DNA of 56,564 nucleotides. Origin: Paramecium tetraurelia (Eukaryota > Ciliophora > Oligohymenophorea > Peniculida > Parameciidae). The notes below the pieces were generated by a model. That model ran no database searches. It was not told where the DNA came from and saw nothing but the letters and a program-made list of their open reading frames with translations. The DNA lies in assembly GCF_000165425.1 (NCBI RefSeq), contig NW_001799023.1, forward strand, positions 4,183 through 60,746, given 5' to 3'. The position numbers were made by a program, and so were the translations under genes. Positions 37,506 through 49,825 of this stretch are shown one piece after another (the stretch's first letter is position 1; every line of letters starts with the position of its first letter).

Positions 37506-38120
37506 ATGTACACAAAATTCAATCATAGACCTGTGCAAGAGTTTGCTTATCAAAGGAAACCAAAGATTAAAGTTCTAACTAAATTGGGATTTTAAGAACT
37601 TATGAAACTCTAGAGCAATCCAGTCCAGTTTGAAGAACAAGAAGATCTGACTCTACGTAATTATCTTAAATAAGGCTGTTTAGATCCATTTACAAAGAAA
37701 TACAGATCTTAGATAAATTTATGGGAAAAATTGAAGTAAGTAGAAAACGAGGGAATTGGTGAAGAGGAAATTCAGGAATTTAATGAATTTGAGATTATGA
37801 ATAAGGAACACCCTTATTTGTTGAGAAATCATGCTTATCCACTCTAAGAAGAATATTAGGAACCGCTTAAATTACCATAAATACAGACAGAGAGATATCA
37901 AAAAAGTAATGCCCCCAAAATATGGGAATCATCATTGTTCAGTGGGGAGAGAGTTTAGTTAAAGAGGAGAAAGTAGAAGAGATAGGAGGCATTTAAATTG
38001 GCTGGGTCTTTGTCGTTGAAGCATTTTGATGATTTACATTAAGCATACTAAGGAATTTAATGTAAATTGAATAGAGCAGTTAATTTTGAGAATAATTAAT
38101 TTAAATTTTAAAATGAGTGA
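37506..38120 (+). CDS. Hypothetical hydrophilic protein overlapping the cyclin start
   Basis: An intronless frame of 204 residues from ATG 37506-37508 (MYTKFNHRPVQEFAYQRKPK) to TGA 38118-38120. It is charged and Gln/Glu/Lys rich (VENEGIGEEEIQEFNEFEIM, GERVQLKRRKQKRQEAFKLA), without membrane helices or a known domain. Its last 8 bases include the ATG of the downstream cyclin, so no intergenic space exists between the two same-strand genes. Either transcripts overlap, a 3' intron was missed, or the two are expressed from one mRNA. Confidence 0.6.
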
Positions 38121-38814
38121 TACCGAAATAGAGTCATTGAATCCTTATTATAAAGACATTGTTGCATATCTGCACACACAATAAATTCTCATATATTAAC
38201 AACAAGATCTGTTGGATGAGTTTAAAATACTGTCCCAATTTTAATTTAGGCTGAAACTCAAAATCTCAACATTATACTTAGCCAAATCAATTTACTTAAG
38301 GACCAATATATTGACTTAGGATTACTTATTGACAAGTCTGTGGATTGCAACCAAATTCGATCAATAAGATAGATGCAAATGGCAGATGTCCACAGAAATA
38401 GAAACACACATTTTACAAAAGTTAAATTTTGAAATAACTAAACCAACTGTCATGGATTTCATTGAACAATTAATTTATTACATCAAGAAAACAAAAAGAA
38501 TATCAGCTGAATAGGTTCGATTGATCTATGCTTTATCCTTAATGGCACTACCTTGGACATTGAATTATGAGCCTTCTCAAATTGCTTTTGCTATTATTGT
38601 ATTTCTCATCATTCATATTAGATCATATCATTCACACTCAAAAACATCAAAAATCATGATTTCCACTCTGATTGTTATGAAGATTTTCGCTAGCAGCTAC
38701 TCACTAAATATGATTAGAATATAATCATTTCTTAAAAATATCCCTCCAGCTATCTCTTAATTAAAAAGAATTTACACAGACTCTATAATTGACAACGAGA
38801 AAATCTAATATTGA
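38113..38814 (+). CDS. Cyclin-like protein
   Basis: ATG 38113-38115 (MSDTEIESLNPYYKDIVAYL) to TGA 38812-38814, 233 residues, no intron. The N-terminal cyclin box is recognisable: FQFRLKLKISTLYLAKSIYL, RTNILTQDYLLTSLWIATKF with the DQQDR following, then ETHILQKLNFEITKPTVMDF, matching helices 1-5 of mitotic-type cyclins. The C-terminal box (ISAEQVRLIYALSLMALPWT and onward) is more diverged. It has no destruction box or PEST run near the N-terminus. It should bind and activate a CDK; the subtype is not clear. No upstream in-frame ATG exists, so the start overlaps the preceding gene by 8 bases. Confidence 0.75.
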
Positions 38815-38928
38815 ATTTCAATTGTATATTTATATTCACTCTTATTAATTATTCCTTGACTAATTTTTGCAATTTTTAATATTTTTATTTCCAACACATT
38901 TCAACCAACTAATATATATATCATTCAT

Positions 38929-39427
38929 ATGGATCTTGCCATTATCATGAGCTAATTTTAACAAGCAGTATTCCAATTGCGATAAATCCTTCGAAAGAAT
39001 AGTCACCCAGATATTTTTAACTCAATGCTAAGCATCATATTTTCTGATGACTTCTCCTATCCCAATTAAGAATAAATTGCCAAACTGGAAAAAGCCTTCT
39101 TCTTGAATAAGGACACTGCTATCATACTTCAAATTCTATTAACATCATTCGAAAATAATAGTACAAATTTACATATCAATCTTAGCCTTTACATAAATAG
39201 AAGATTATATAAATCTCCTTTTGTACAGGATCGACAGTCACATTTCATTACTTGAATCTAATTCCTCCTCTTCATCAAGTCCTGCTCGATTTTACACCCA
39301 ATATTAAGTGACCGAAAGAATCAAAAAGGAATAGAGTATTAACAAAAAAATCAAAAAATAAACCAAAAATTAGCACAAAAAGACAGACAATACATCAATC
39401 CCAAAAAATAATAATAATAATCAATGA
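38929..39427 (+). CDS. Small hydrophilic protein
   Basis: ATG 38929-38931 (MDLAIIMSQFQQAVFQLRQI) to TGA 39425-39427; a 25-nt intron at 39161-39185 gives 157 residues. The first 100 residues are helical (AKLEKAFFLNKDTAIILQIL, then IEDYINLLLYRIDSHISLLE), followed by six serines and a Lys/Asn/Gln-rich disordered tail ending in an Asn run. No known family. The helical part could be a subunit of a larger complex. Confidence 0.55.
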
Positions 39428-39922
39428 TAAATTGTCTTGCTCATAACCTTTAAATATAATACTATTCTTTATTTTTTTATTATTCTAAAACAAATTTCCT
39501 ACATTTTTTTTACATCTTCTCTTCCTTTCTCCATATCAATACTATTCATGTGATTTGAATTACTGAATGAATTGAGAATTAGAGAATAACATTTAAATGA
39601 GTATTTTTATAATTTATTATAATTGTTTAATTCTAATCATTTTTATTAGAATATCTAACATAAAATTGCTTAAATTAATTCAAATTAGAAGTCCAAATTG
39701 TGTGTCTATAATTTCTATAATTGTCTTTTAATATCTTAACTATACCAAAGCAAGCCATGTTAAGCTAAATTAACTATGCAATTATCTAAAACGTTGAGCA
39801 TTTAAATTAATCACTATACTTAATTAATTATGAAAAATATTATTAATGTTTTAAAACAATTTTATATATTAAATTTGAGAATAAAAAATTTCTATCAGAA
39901 ATTTATTTAAAGTTAATTAGGA
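39428..39922. other. AT-rich intergenic region
   Basis: About 495 bases of A/T-rich sequence with TGA in all frames. No gene, RNA or repeat was recognised. Confidence 0.45.
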
Positions 39923-40328
39923 ATGACGCAACCTTAAGGATCGACTCAATACTATTGTTCAATCAAACCGATAAAGCTGAGAGATGATTTCAGTAGTTCG
40001 CTAATAAGGAATATAATTAGAGTAGATTTCACTCTAAATTCATTCATTTAACAAATTTATCTCAAGATTTTCGCTTTTACTTGGATTAAATTGAGATGTA
40101 CTTTTGATGCATATCTAGATGATTTTCCTTTAGTAATTGGAATATTCGCAATTAATCAAGCAAATTTCATAATAAAAATACTATTCCAACAATTTAAATT
40201 TGTTATAATTTTTTGATTGGAAAAATGCAGTCTATGTTCAATATTACAGATTCATTTTGAAACTAACTTTCAATTAGCAAGGATGTATTCCTCATTCTTA
40301 CTAGATATTTTTATGTTTTGTTTTTTGA
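39923..40328 (+). CDS. Short hypothetical protein, tentative
   Basis: ATG 39923-39925 (MTQPQGSTQYYCSIKPIKLR) to TGA 40326-40328. A 28-nt intron at 40133-40160 (GTA...AAG) gives 125 codons; the second exon reads WKNAVYVQYYRFILKLTFNQ. It may be the 5' part of a longer gene, because coding-like pieces continue to 40930 in changing frames. No family was recognised. Confidence 0.3.
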
Positions 40329-40933
40329 ATAATAAAAGCAGCCTTTTATGGAATGATTATGAATTCTTATTCAGCATTTATTCTTATTTTTAATAACTTA
40401 GTCAATTAGAAAAAAATTATTTCAAGTAATATTAAATATTTATTTATGTTTATATTAAATTAATGGTTGAATCAAAATAGCATGGCCCTATTCAATAGAA
40501 TGTAATTTATTCTATGATTTACATTTAAGTACAATTTGAATGAAAAAAAGAGGGATTTTGTTTAATTAAACATAGTTTAACAGATTAGGAATATGGCAAT
40601 CAATAATAAATTTCAAAAGGCAATTAAGCACCTCCAAATCTTAATGTTTATTAATTGTTCAGACAAAAATATATTGTCTTTATCTTAAGTTATAATTTAA
40701 GTTAGACAAAGAAAATTGATAGTATTCTTAAAAATAAACTTGTATTGTTATTCAAATTATGATATATATTTCCAAAACAATAATGGAATCTTAAACGAAT
40801 AGCATTTGACATTGAATTGAATTCCTTAGAAATATTTACAATGATTGCTATTTCTCTTAATATTGATTCCAAGTCTAATAACAGTGTTGGATTCTTGTAT
40901 GGATAATTAATATTTTATTCGTAAAGTATAGAT
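40329..40933 (+). other. Unresolved coding-like stretch upstream of the giant surface gene
   Basis: Plus-strand segments here look coding: one begins at an ATG near 40462 (MVESKQHGPIQQNVIYSMIY), and further on come QISKGNQAPPNLNVYQLFRQ and WNLKRIAFDIELNSLEIFTM. Frame changes and TGA codons between them could not all be explained by 20-30 nt introns. The last segment is in frame with the giant gene that follows, so an upstream exon of that gene is possible, though the signal peptide at 40934 argues for a start there. Confidence 0.3.
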
Positions 40934-43900
40934 ATGTTATTTGCTATCTTTTTCTTATCTTTGATTGCTAACTTTAGCAGTCTGTAAATAAGGGAGATGG
41001 ATTCTCTGTATTAATATAGTCAAGAGTCGATAGTGATATCTGAAAAAGCACCATCAATTTTCAATGCTTTTAGATATGGATTATGGTCAAAATATAATCC
41101 TTTAACAAACATACTTTAAGTGGGAAATGTGGGAATGTTTGATAGCGATTGTTTTCTTTTACATAGTGCAGTAGAGGAACTTTCATTAGCTCTTAATCTA
41201 ATTTATTATGATTGTGTAGATTATTCTTCAAAGAAAGTCCAGAAAACAATTGCATTTATAGACAATGATGAAGTTGAACATTCATTTACAATCACTATAG
41301 ATCCCCTCGAGTATGAGAATGTTTGGTATTTATTTGAAATAATATAATGGCCATTATTAGAAAGATTTGAGTTAAGGTTTATTTATAAATAAGAAACCTT
41401 TAATAGGTTTTTGAATATTAAAAAACCTTTTAAAGATGAAAATTTAAAGCTTATTTTTGGTGGCGGTATGATAGTAACCAATTCTAAGATTGGAATAATT
41501 ACACCAGGTACAAAATTTTCTTATTTTCCTGGTAAATTGATTTAAATTAAATTTTAATTTGAAGACATTCCTGAGGATGAAGATTAAGAATTATTGGCAA
41601 GAACATCATTTAAACCATTCGAATAATGTGATTGTTAGATAAATGATATTTTGACACTAGATGATATTTCTATTAATCGGCTAGAAAATTAATTTTTTAC
41701 TTCTTAGAATACAAACTGTAATTCTTTCTAATTATCTGGATGGTTAAAAATTACTGATATAATTTAGAATTCAGATGTATTTACTTATTAGTTAATTGCT
41801 CTCACATCAAATTTTTAAAACTAATTAGCCAATAAAAATTTATCACCTTTTACTTTGTCTTATAAGATTTCTCAAATAAAGAATTAAATTATTGTAACAA
41901 CTTATAGTTACACATTTCCATCAGCAACAATTAGTTTTTCTGACGATCCATTTCTAATAACAAAAGAACTCGATCTCACAAATACATTACTTCTTTGGTA
42001 AAAATTATAAGTCCAACTACTTGATGATTAACTTATAATTAATGTTAAATTTTATGAAGGACATGATATTTATGAATACAACATTTAATAATAAGTAAAT
42101 TAGTTTAAATGCACTCAATTTAAACTTTAGTATGGTAACATTTTATAATCAACTGCTAATTACTTTAAAATTATAGTCAGAAACATGGGGTTTAATAATT
42201 GTAATGCAATTGATACATTATAAATTTGTCATTACAGTTGTGAAGAATGTGATGGTCCAACTTCAAATAACTGTTTATCTTGTTCTATTGAGTCTTAAAG
42301 AATATATTTACCTGATTTCAAAGCTTGTGTTTGTCCCTTTGATACAATTGATGAAAAGAAATGTAAATCTTACACAGACCTAAAATTTAAAGTTTCAGAT
42401 AAAAGAAAAGTAATGCCTAAATGCAATTATGGGTATTTTGAATATGAAGATAGTTGCTTGCGTTGGTATCTTTCTTTAATATACAAGCCCTACCATAATT
42501 AATGATTAATTTGTTATTTGCTTAGAGTGCATATAAAATCCTTAAGGATGGAGCAAGAATTCTTAATGTGAATATGATTTATACATAAGCAAAAATGGCG
42601 AAGTGGCAAATTAGAAATGGAGAGGTACTCTAATTTATTATACTTTTGATGGAGATGAGTTATTACTTTGCAACAGATGTTCAAAGAAATCTCCTTTTTT
42701 GGCTGAGGAATAAGAAATATAATAAATTTTAGGTCAACAATATCTAAGTTTTCAGTGTTAATTTTTGTTTGATTATTGTAGCCGTTGTTGGATATCTGTT
42801 GATGGATTTGAATGTTTAGTTTGCTTCTACGGATTTAATTTGATAGATAATCATTGTGTAAGCAAGGTCAAAATCCCTGATGATGTCAAATACTGTCCGA
42901 CATCATCTTATGTTACTCATCAAAGAAAATGCAAGTTATGTCCGATTCTTCATTGTAAATACTGCTTTGAATACCAAGACCACGATTTATCCAAATGCAC
43001 TCTATACATTGGTTTTGGGGATTTCGATATAGATAATGAAATCAAAATTGGATGTGCATTATGTGAGGATAACTATATTTTTGATTTCGAAATTGGAATC
43101 TGTATATAAGATACTCCAAAAATATAAAATTGTTTGAGATCTTATATATATGATGGCTAAGAAATCTGCACATTATCATCAATTGATGATTTTAGTGTGG
43201 CTCTCGAAATAATTAATTGCCATACACATTTACCACATTGTGAATAATGTGTGTTATCACCTCAATATACTATTAAATGCATTGTCTGTCAGGTTGGATA
43301 CTCTGCCTCAATTTAAAATGGAGGGTGTTATCTAGCTGATGAGTTTGGGGTCTATGGAGGTAAAATCGTAATTGATGCTGTCTTTGAATTAAAGGATGGG
43401 TGGGTTTAAAGAATTTAGAGTTTTATGATGAAATTTTTGCCAAATAAATATTTCTACTTTCAAGCTAAATTTGATAATTGGCTTTTGTAAATGATAGTCG
43501 AATGTTAAGATAATTATTTCCTTGGCCAATATTTCTAATGTCATAAAAAATGCGATTCCTCATGTTTAGAATGCATAGTTGATGGAAGTGATCTTTAATT
43601 TTGTAACAAATGCCCTTTAAATTATTATTAATAACCCATCAGAGATTAAATAAATGGAATTTGTTCTGGATGTAGTCAGCTATGTCAAGCCTGTACATCT
43701 CGAACAGATGCTGAGATAAAAGTATTTATTTATTTCAGTTTAGGCTCATCAACCAAATTTTATTATTAATGGTAATAATTTTATCCATACAAAGAAGTGT
43801 CTAAAGCAACTTTAAATTCCTAACATCTATATGGATCCATATGATTAAACAACTAAGTATTGCTTTGATGAAACATGTTCAAAAATGCTCGAATATAACT

Positions 43901-46900
43901 TTGACATATATTATTGTGAATGGTTTAATATTTTTTTGGAAGAAGAAATAGATATTAATTATCTTAATGCAATAGGAATAGATAGCTTGGTTTTAAGTTT
44001 TAATTTTACGACATTCGCTAATTCTTGCACTATTTAAAACCTTGAAATGAACACTAAATTAAAAAGCAAAGTATTTTCACTCAATTATATACATTTCATT
44101 TATACCTCAAGAGAAGGATTGATAATGAAATATATTGACTTTTTGTATTTCAATAATATTGACAAAATAGAAATTAACTAAATTATTCATGAAACTTATG
44201 AACAATTTTAGGTTTTAATGGAAAACAACCATTAATAAATCTAGTTATATTTGTCCAATTTTATTATATAAGATAGCTAAATTTAGGACATAGTATCAGT
44301 ATTTTAAAGTGAAAAATTTGGTGATGTAATTATGAATAATGTGTATCTCTTAAATACAAGTTTTATAAACTCTTCATTTTTGAATTTAACAGATTATATG
44401 CTTTAGGGGACAATTCAGATAGACACCTTTGTTATTCGAAATTGCACTATGCTAAATTCAAATTTCTTCCAAATTACTAATAATCAACTTATATTGTCTA
44501 TTAAGAATGTTCTCATTGAGGATTCCGATTTTACAAATGTATTTATATATTTTTTTGATTTCAATGTTTTTCAATCAAGTACAGTAGACGTTTATAATAT
44601 TACAGTGAAGAATAGCAAATTTGTAAACTCAAGTCTTTTTAATTTTTAGAATTATATTACTCTATATTTAAGGTACCTCTAATTGGAATCAAATACTTTA
44701 ATCTCAACAAATTTTATTATTTCAAATCATAATACCTCATTATCATACATCAAAATTTAAAATAATGAATTTGTAGAATCACAACTAATTACTATGCTTG
44801 AGAGAACAGAAAATAAATCAATGGTTGTCCTACTAAATTAAATTGAGGCTTCGAACAATCAATTTGAGAACTCTAAATGTTTTAAATTATTTACTAATCA
44901 AGAGTTTAGCCAAATCGATTTAACAATATCGAATCTAATATTTAATGAAATCTCAAGTATCGATAGTTCAGATACCAGATCCTATCTATTTCAGATTAAG
45001 GCTCTTAAATTAAAAATATAGAATGTGGATTTTAGAAATCTAAAAAATATCTTTCTATTTTCTATTTTTGATAGCAATGAGATCCTAATACAAAATGTAA
45101 TTTATGCTAATTCAGCTTAAATTTATTAAGTGCCATTTTCTTAATCATGCTAAGTTGAGATTAATGAGAAAAATTAAATGCTGAAGATAGAGAATTTTTT
45201 TACTCTAAAAATTGTATCTGTCTAAATTATCAACTAATTTGCGATTGATGAGTCTTTTTTAGATTTATCATAGAGATAATAGTTTGAGAAACCTGCCAGT
45301 TTAGATTTAGCGGATCTTGCTTTTAGAGGAAATGTATAAATATACAAAAAATCATAAAGATTGCTTTCACTTTTAGCTCTATATTCAGAATGGAGTCTTA
45401 ATGTACACATTAACAAAATTCAATTTTTTGAGAACTGCTTTCACTCAGTACCTGAAATTTACTTTTAATCCTATGCCTCTTTAGTTTTCATGAATATCAA
45501 ATCAAGTGACATTGAGATCTTTAATTTCTCTTCTCAAAGTAATGCATTTACAAATTCATCTAATTCATTCATTTTCATTGAAGCAAATACAATAAAAATT
45601 TAAAATTTATAAGTCTCAAACCATAATATTCTAACCTCTGAATTATGGGAAAGGTTTTATGGTTTACAATTAGGTGTACTTCTTAATTAATAATAAATAA
45701 ATCAGGTTGTGTTTTAGGCCCTAAATATTTCAAATATAGGAGGTGTAGGGTAATTAAAAGCATCAGTTTTTACTTGTTTAAATTGTAACTTTTAAAATGT
45801 TCTTGCTTTAAGGAGTTTCCTTTTTGATATAACAACTTTATATTAAGGAATAATAAAATTTATAAATCTGATTGCAAGCGATTTAATAGGTGATTTGAAA
45901 TAAGAGACAGATAGTTAAGGTTGTATAAGCATCTCCTGCTAAGACAGTTCTCTCGAACTTGAAATTTCAAAGTCTAGTTTTAGGAATATCTATAACAGAA
46001 TGTCTCCATCTATACTATCCATTTAGCCATCAAAAATTAGAAATAAGATTAGATTAATTGATACTTCATTTGAAGATTGTCTGTCTCTAATGAATTCGAT
46101 ACTTTTGGTACAATTCTCCAACAAGATATATAATAAAAATACTGTAGAATTGCGAAATATTATGATAGTATAGCAGTTGAATTCATGGCTGAAACATTTT
46201 TAATAATTGGGAACTCTAAGCCTTTAAGAACTATTACTTATTTCAAGTAATCAAAATTCATTGCTTAATATTGAAAGTTCTTCAATATTAATATTCAACA
46301 TTAGTATTTAAGGTGTGTATCTATCACCAATATTTAAAATTGTAAATACACCAAAATTAAAAATTAATCAAGTTTGGATCAAAGAGATTAAGTTATTTTA
46401 TTCCTTTACTTTGATAAATATACAGTAAATGCTGGATATTCAAACAATAGTTTTGTTTGAACATGTAAATATCTTCAGCACTTCAATTTATGAAGCAAAA
46501 CTTTAAAGAGTTGAAATATCAGACTTTGATTTTGTGCTTAATGACTGTGTTGTAGTAACCACTCTAGAGAAAAAGTTTCAAGAGAACTAATTGTTTTACT
46601 ATTTAAATGATATTCTTACTATAATGGAAGAACATAATGAAGATTAACTTTCCTTAATTAATATTTATACTTTATCCAGTAAACATACTTTCTATTTCAA
46701 TAAATTAGAACTTGTTAATAATAATTGTTTATACTGCACGTCTGGATTGATTAAATTTGATTTAGCCTCTTTCCAATCCATAAAAATATAAGAGCTAATC
46801 TGTATTAATAACATAATTAAATAATTTGGATGTATAAACTTTTTAAGTGAAATATAAGATTCTCCTGCAATTTAGATATTCAGTTCCGCTTTTCTATTTA

Positions 46901-49644
46901 ATAGAGGAACTTAAGGAGTTGCTATTTCATCAAACAAGCCTATCATCCTCAAATAGTGCAAAACCATCTAAAATATTGCAACCTATAGAGGAGGTGGTTT
47001 ATATTTAGAACTGAATAGTAATCAATTTATTATTGAAAATTCTGTCATTATTGAAAATCAAGCAGAAGAAGGTGGAGGACTATACACTATTGGAAACGGA
47101 GTTTTAAATTAACATAATTTAAATAAAACGTATTTACTATTTAATAATGCTTCTGTTTATGGAAATAATTTGATTGTAAATCCTACACATTTGGCGTTGT
47201 TTATTAATTCCTAAGAAATGAAAGTGTATGAAGTAGATCCAGAATAAATTTAAACAGATGTTCTTAGAATTACACCTTATTCTACTATATAATAAGAAAA
47301 ATTAATTGAAACTTCCTATTTAATGATTCCCAGTGGTTAATCAATTGAAGATTTTTCTCTTTCTATGCCCAAATTATAATAAACATACCAATAGATTAAG
47401 ACAATAGAGATAATGTTAAAAAATTCATTGAAGGAATTTCAAAAAAACATCATTAACTCAACTTGCTTAATAAGCGACAAGATCGTTAAAATGAACGGAG
47501 AAAAAATAAATGGGAATCTTCAAAATGTCTCATTACTCTACTAAAAAGAGAAAAGTACTTTTGATTTAAGTTCAATTACTTTTTATTTTGATCCATACGA
47601 AAAAGATTACAGATATTTGGAAATATCAATTATATGTTTAAAAGAAGGATAAATTAATCCATTGAAGTACGTGATCTAAGCCTAAAGCTATAAATGCTAG
47701 CTTGGAGAATTCCATGTTGAAAATGGTTGTTAAATTTGCTAATCCAATCAAGGCTTTTACTCAGTAACATATGATGTTATTAAATGCTCTATATTTGACA
47801 AGGAGAAATTTTTGGAGATAACATCCAATGCAATAAAGTTGCAGGAAGGTTATTGGAGACCAAATTATTTATCAGACTATTCTACGTTATGTTTTAAGAA
47901 ACCAAGTTTTTGTGTGGGAGGTTGGGATATAGGAGATGAACTTTGTAGCAAAGGACATGTAGGAGCTCTGTGTGAAGAGTGTGATATATATAATATAAGA
48001 GGAGATGGATAATACTTAAAAAATTTATAAAATTCTGAATGTCTATCATGCTTTGGGATATCAGATAGCATACTTCCTTTTATCTTAAATTCAATTTGGT
48101 AAATTTATAAATACAATATTAGGGCCATATTATCAATCATCCTTACTGTTAAAAGCATTGTAAAATCTAATGATTTATTCTTGTTTCTCAAAGTTAAAGA
48201 AAGATTTAGTTAAATACTCTTTAAATTAAACTAAGGTATAATACATATATTTTTTAGATCGCGAAAGCATTTTAATAAAAATGTTCTTAAATTATTTATG
48301 GATATTTTCCCTTATTTTTACATTCAATATAAATTTTTCTTTTTAGTTTAATTTTGTTGACTCAGCTAGTAATACATCCTTATCAATGGCTAATAATTTA
48401 GATTGTTATTTGTCTTAAATAGTGGGATTTTAGTTAATCTATTCCAAGATCATTTTAATATTATTATTGATTTTTTGGCAATTCGTAATCATCATGATAG
48501 GACTTTTAGTGCTTCCAGATATATTAAACTCCAAATTAAAAATAAGTATTGTCTCAAATATTTTGCTATGCTTGTATATTTTCAATTACGCTGGATTTAT
48601 CAAAATGTACTCAATTTATTTGTAAATTTAGGCTGTGTTCGGCAGTATCATACAGAGAAATATCCAATATTAAATACATCTAGGGTGATCTAACATTAAA
48701 ATTCAATACGGAAACTCATTATTAATGGATGTATTTCTTAGTACTCCCTGGGTTGATCATCTTTGGATGCTTAATCCCTTTGTTATTGTTTTTGCTAATG
48801 TATTTTAAAAGAAATGGATTAGACTTTTATACTCTAAGACCTCATATTTGTTATCTTTTTAACGAATATGTATCGAAAAGGTATTACTGGGAATAAATTA
48901 AATTGAGTAACAAAGCTTTAATAATTCTCTTTTTAACTTATTTTGAAACCAATACACACTTAAAAGCCTCCTTAATTGGTTTAAGTTTGATTTGTTATTA
49001 GCAATTTGCAGCTAAGAAAAAGCCATATATTATTTAAACATTCAATATTCTAGACTTGGAAATGAGTTAAAAATGTTCAGTCTCTATATTTTTGGCAGCC
49101 GTAAAGTATGAAAGTGAAATATCAAATAACAAAGTGATTTCACTTGTTCTGTAAATCTGCTTAATACTATTATTTTTTTTGATAACTTTTCCTTTTATTT
49201 ACCAAATTGGAATAACTAATTATAAGAAATATAAAATACTTGCATTTTCATCATTCCATTTGGTTTTTAAGTACTTTAGGTTCACAAAAGCATCAAAAGT
49301 ATTCGAATAATTTTTAGACGAATAAAGTAAAAAAGATTAAAGACTGAAAGAAAACTTCACCAAATTAAGAAAATTCCTTATTGTTTTTTCAAAAGCTTAG
49401 ATAAAAAACAGACCGTAAATTATGAATTTAAATTTAGGGTTATTCTCTCTAGATTCAATTCCAGTAAAAATTACTAATAAACATTATTAACTACAGAGTT
49501 ACAAGCCTAATCGGTCATGTTAACAGCAAACAGATTGGAATGAATTTTTATAAGTTATATAAAAATTATAAGAATCTAACTTTGATTGTTAAATGGACAA
49601 TTAATATATATTTATAATCTCCAATATGTTTAGAGACACCATGA
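40934..49644 (+). CDS. Giant surface protein, paralog A: Cys-rich repeats, beta-helix, C-terminal membrane domain
   Basis: ATG 40934-40936 begins a signal peptide (MLFAIFFLSLIANFSSLQ). Layout: an N-terminal beta-rich region (41.0-42.2 kb); a Cys-rich furin/EGF-like region (42.2-43.7 kb; CHYSCEECDGPTSNNCLSC); a long stretch of short Asn/Ser/Ile strands typical of pectate-lyase-like parallel beta-helices (44.0-47.3 kb; IENFFTLK, VLIEDSDFTNVF). A second Cys block follows with GYWRPN and GHVGALCEEC near 47.9 kb, then several hydrophobic helices (48.0-49.3 kb) and a basic cytosolic tail. Introns are clear at 42466-42487 and 43722-43743; others near 44.2 and 48.2-48.7 kb are not fully placed. The end at about 49644 is approximate. 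Roughly 2,800 residues. Likely a plasma- or ciliary-membrane protein. Confidence 0.7.
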
Positions 49645-49825
49645 TATAACTAAGTAATTTTGCAGTATAACATTTATTATCATCTTATATGAGCTTCTGC
49701 TAAATTAATTAAGGAATTATTATACAAGATAAATCAATCATTAATTTCTTTTATTTGCTTTATTACCATTTTTATTCATCTTCCAAATCTGTTTTTCCTT
49801 ATATCTAAAATTATATATTTTTGAA

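Noticed and set aside
47877..48071. A minus-strand Pro/Ser-rich open frame
   Set aside because: It is the antisense of the conserved Cys block of surface paralog A (GYWRPN to GALCEEC).
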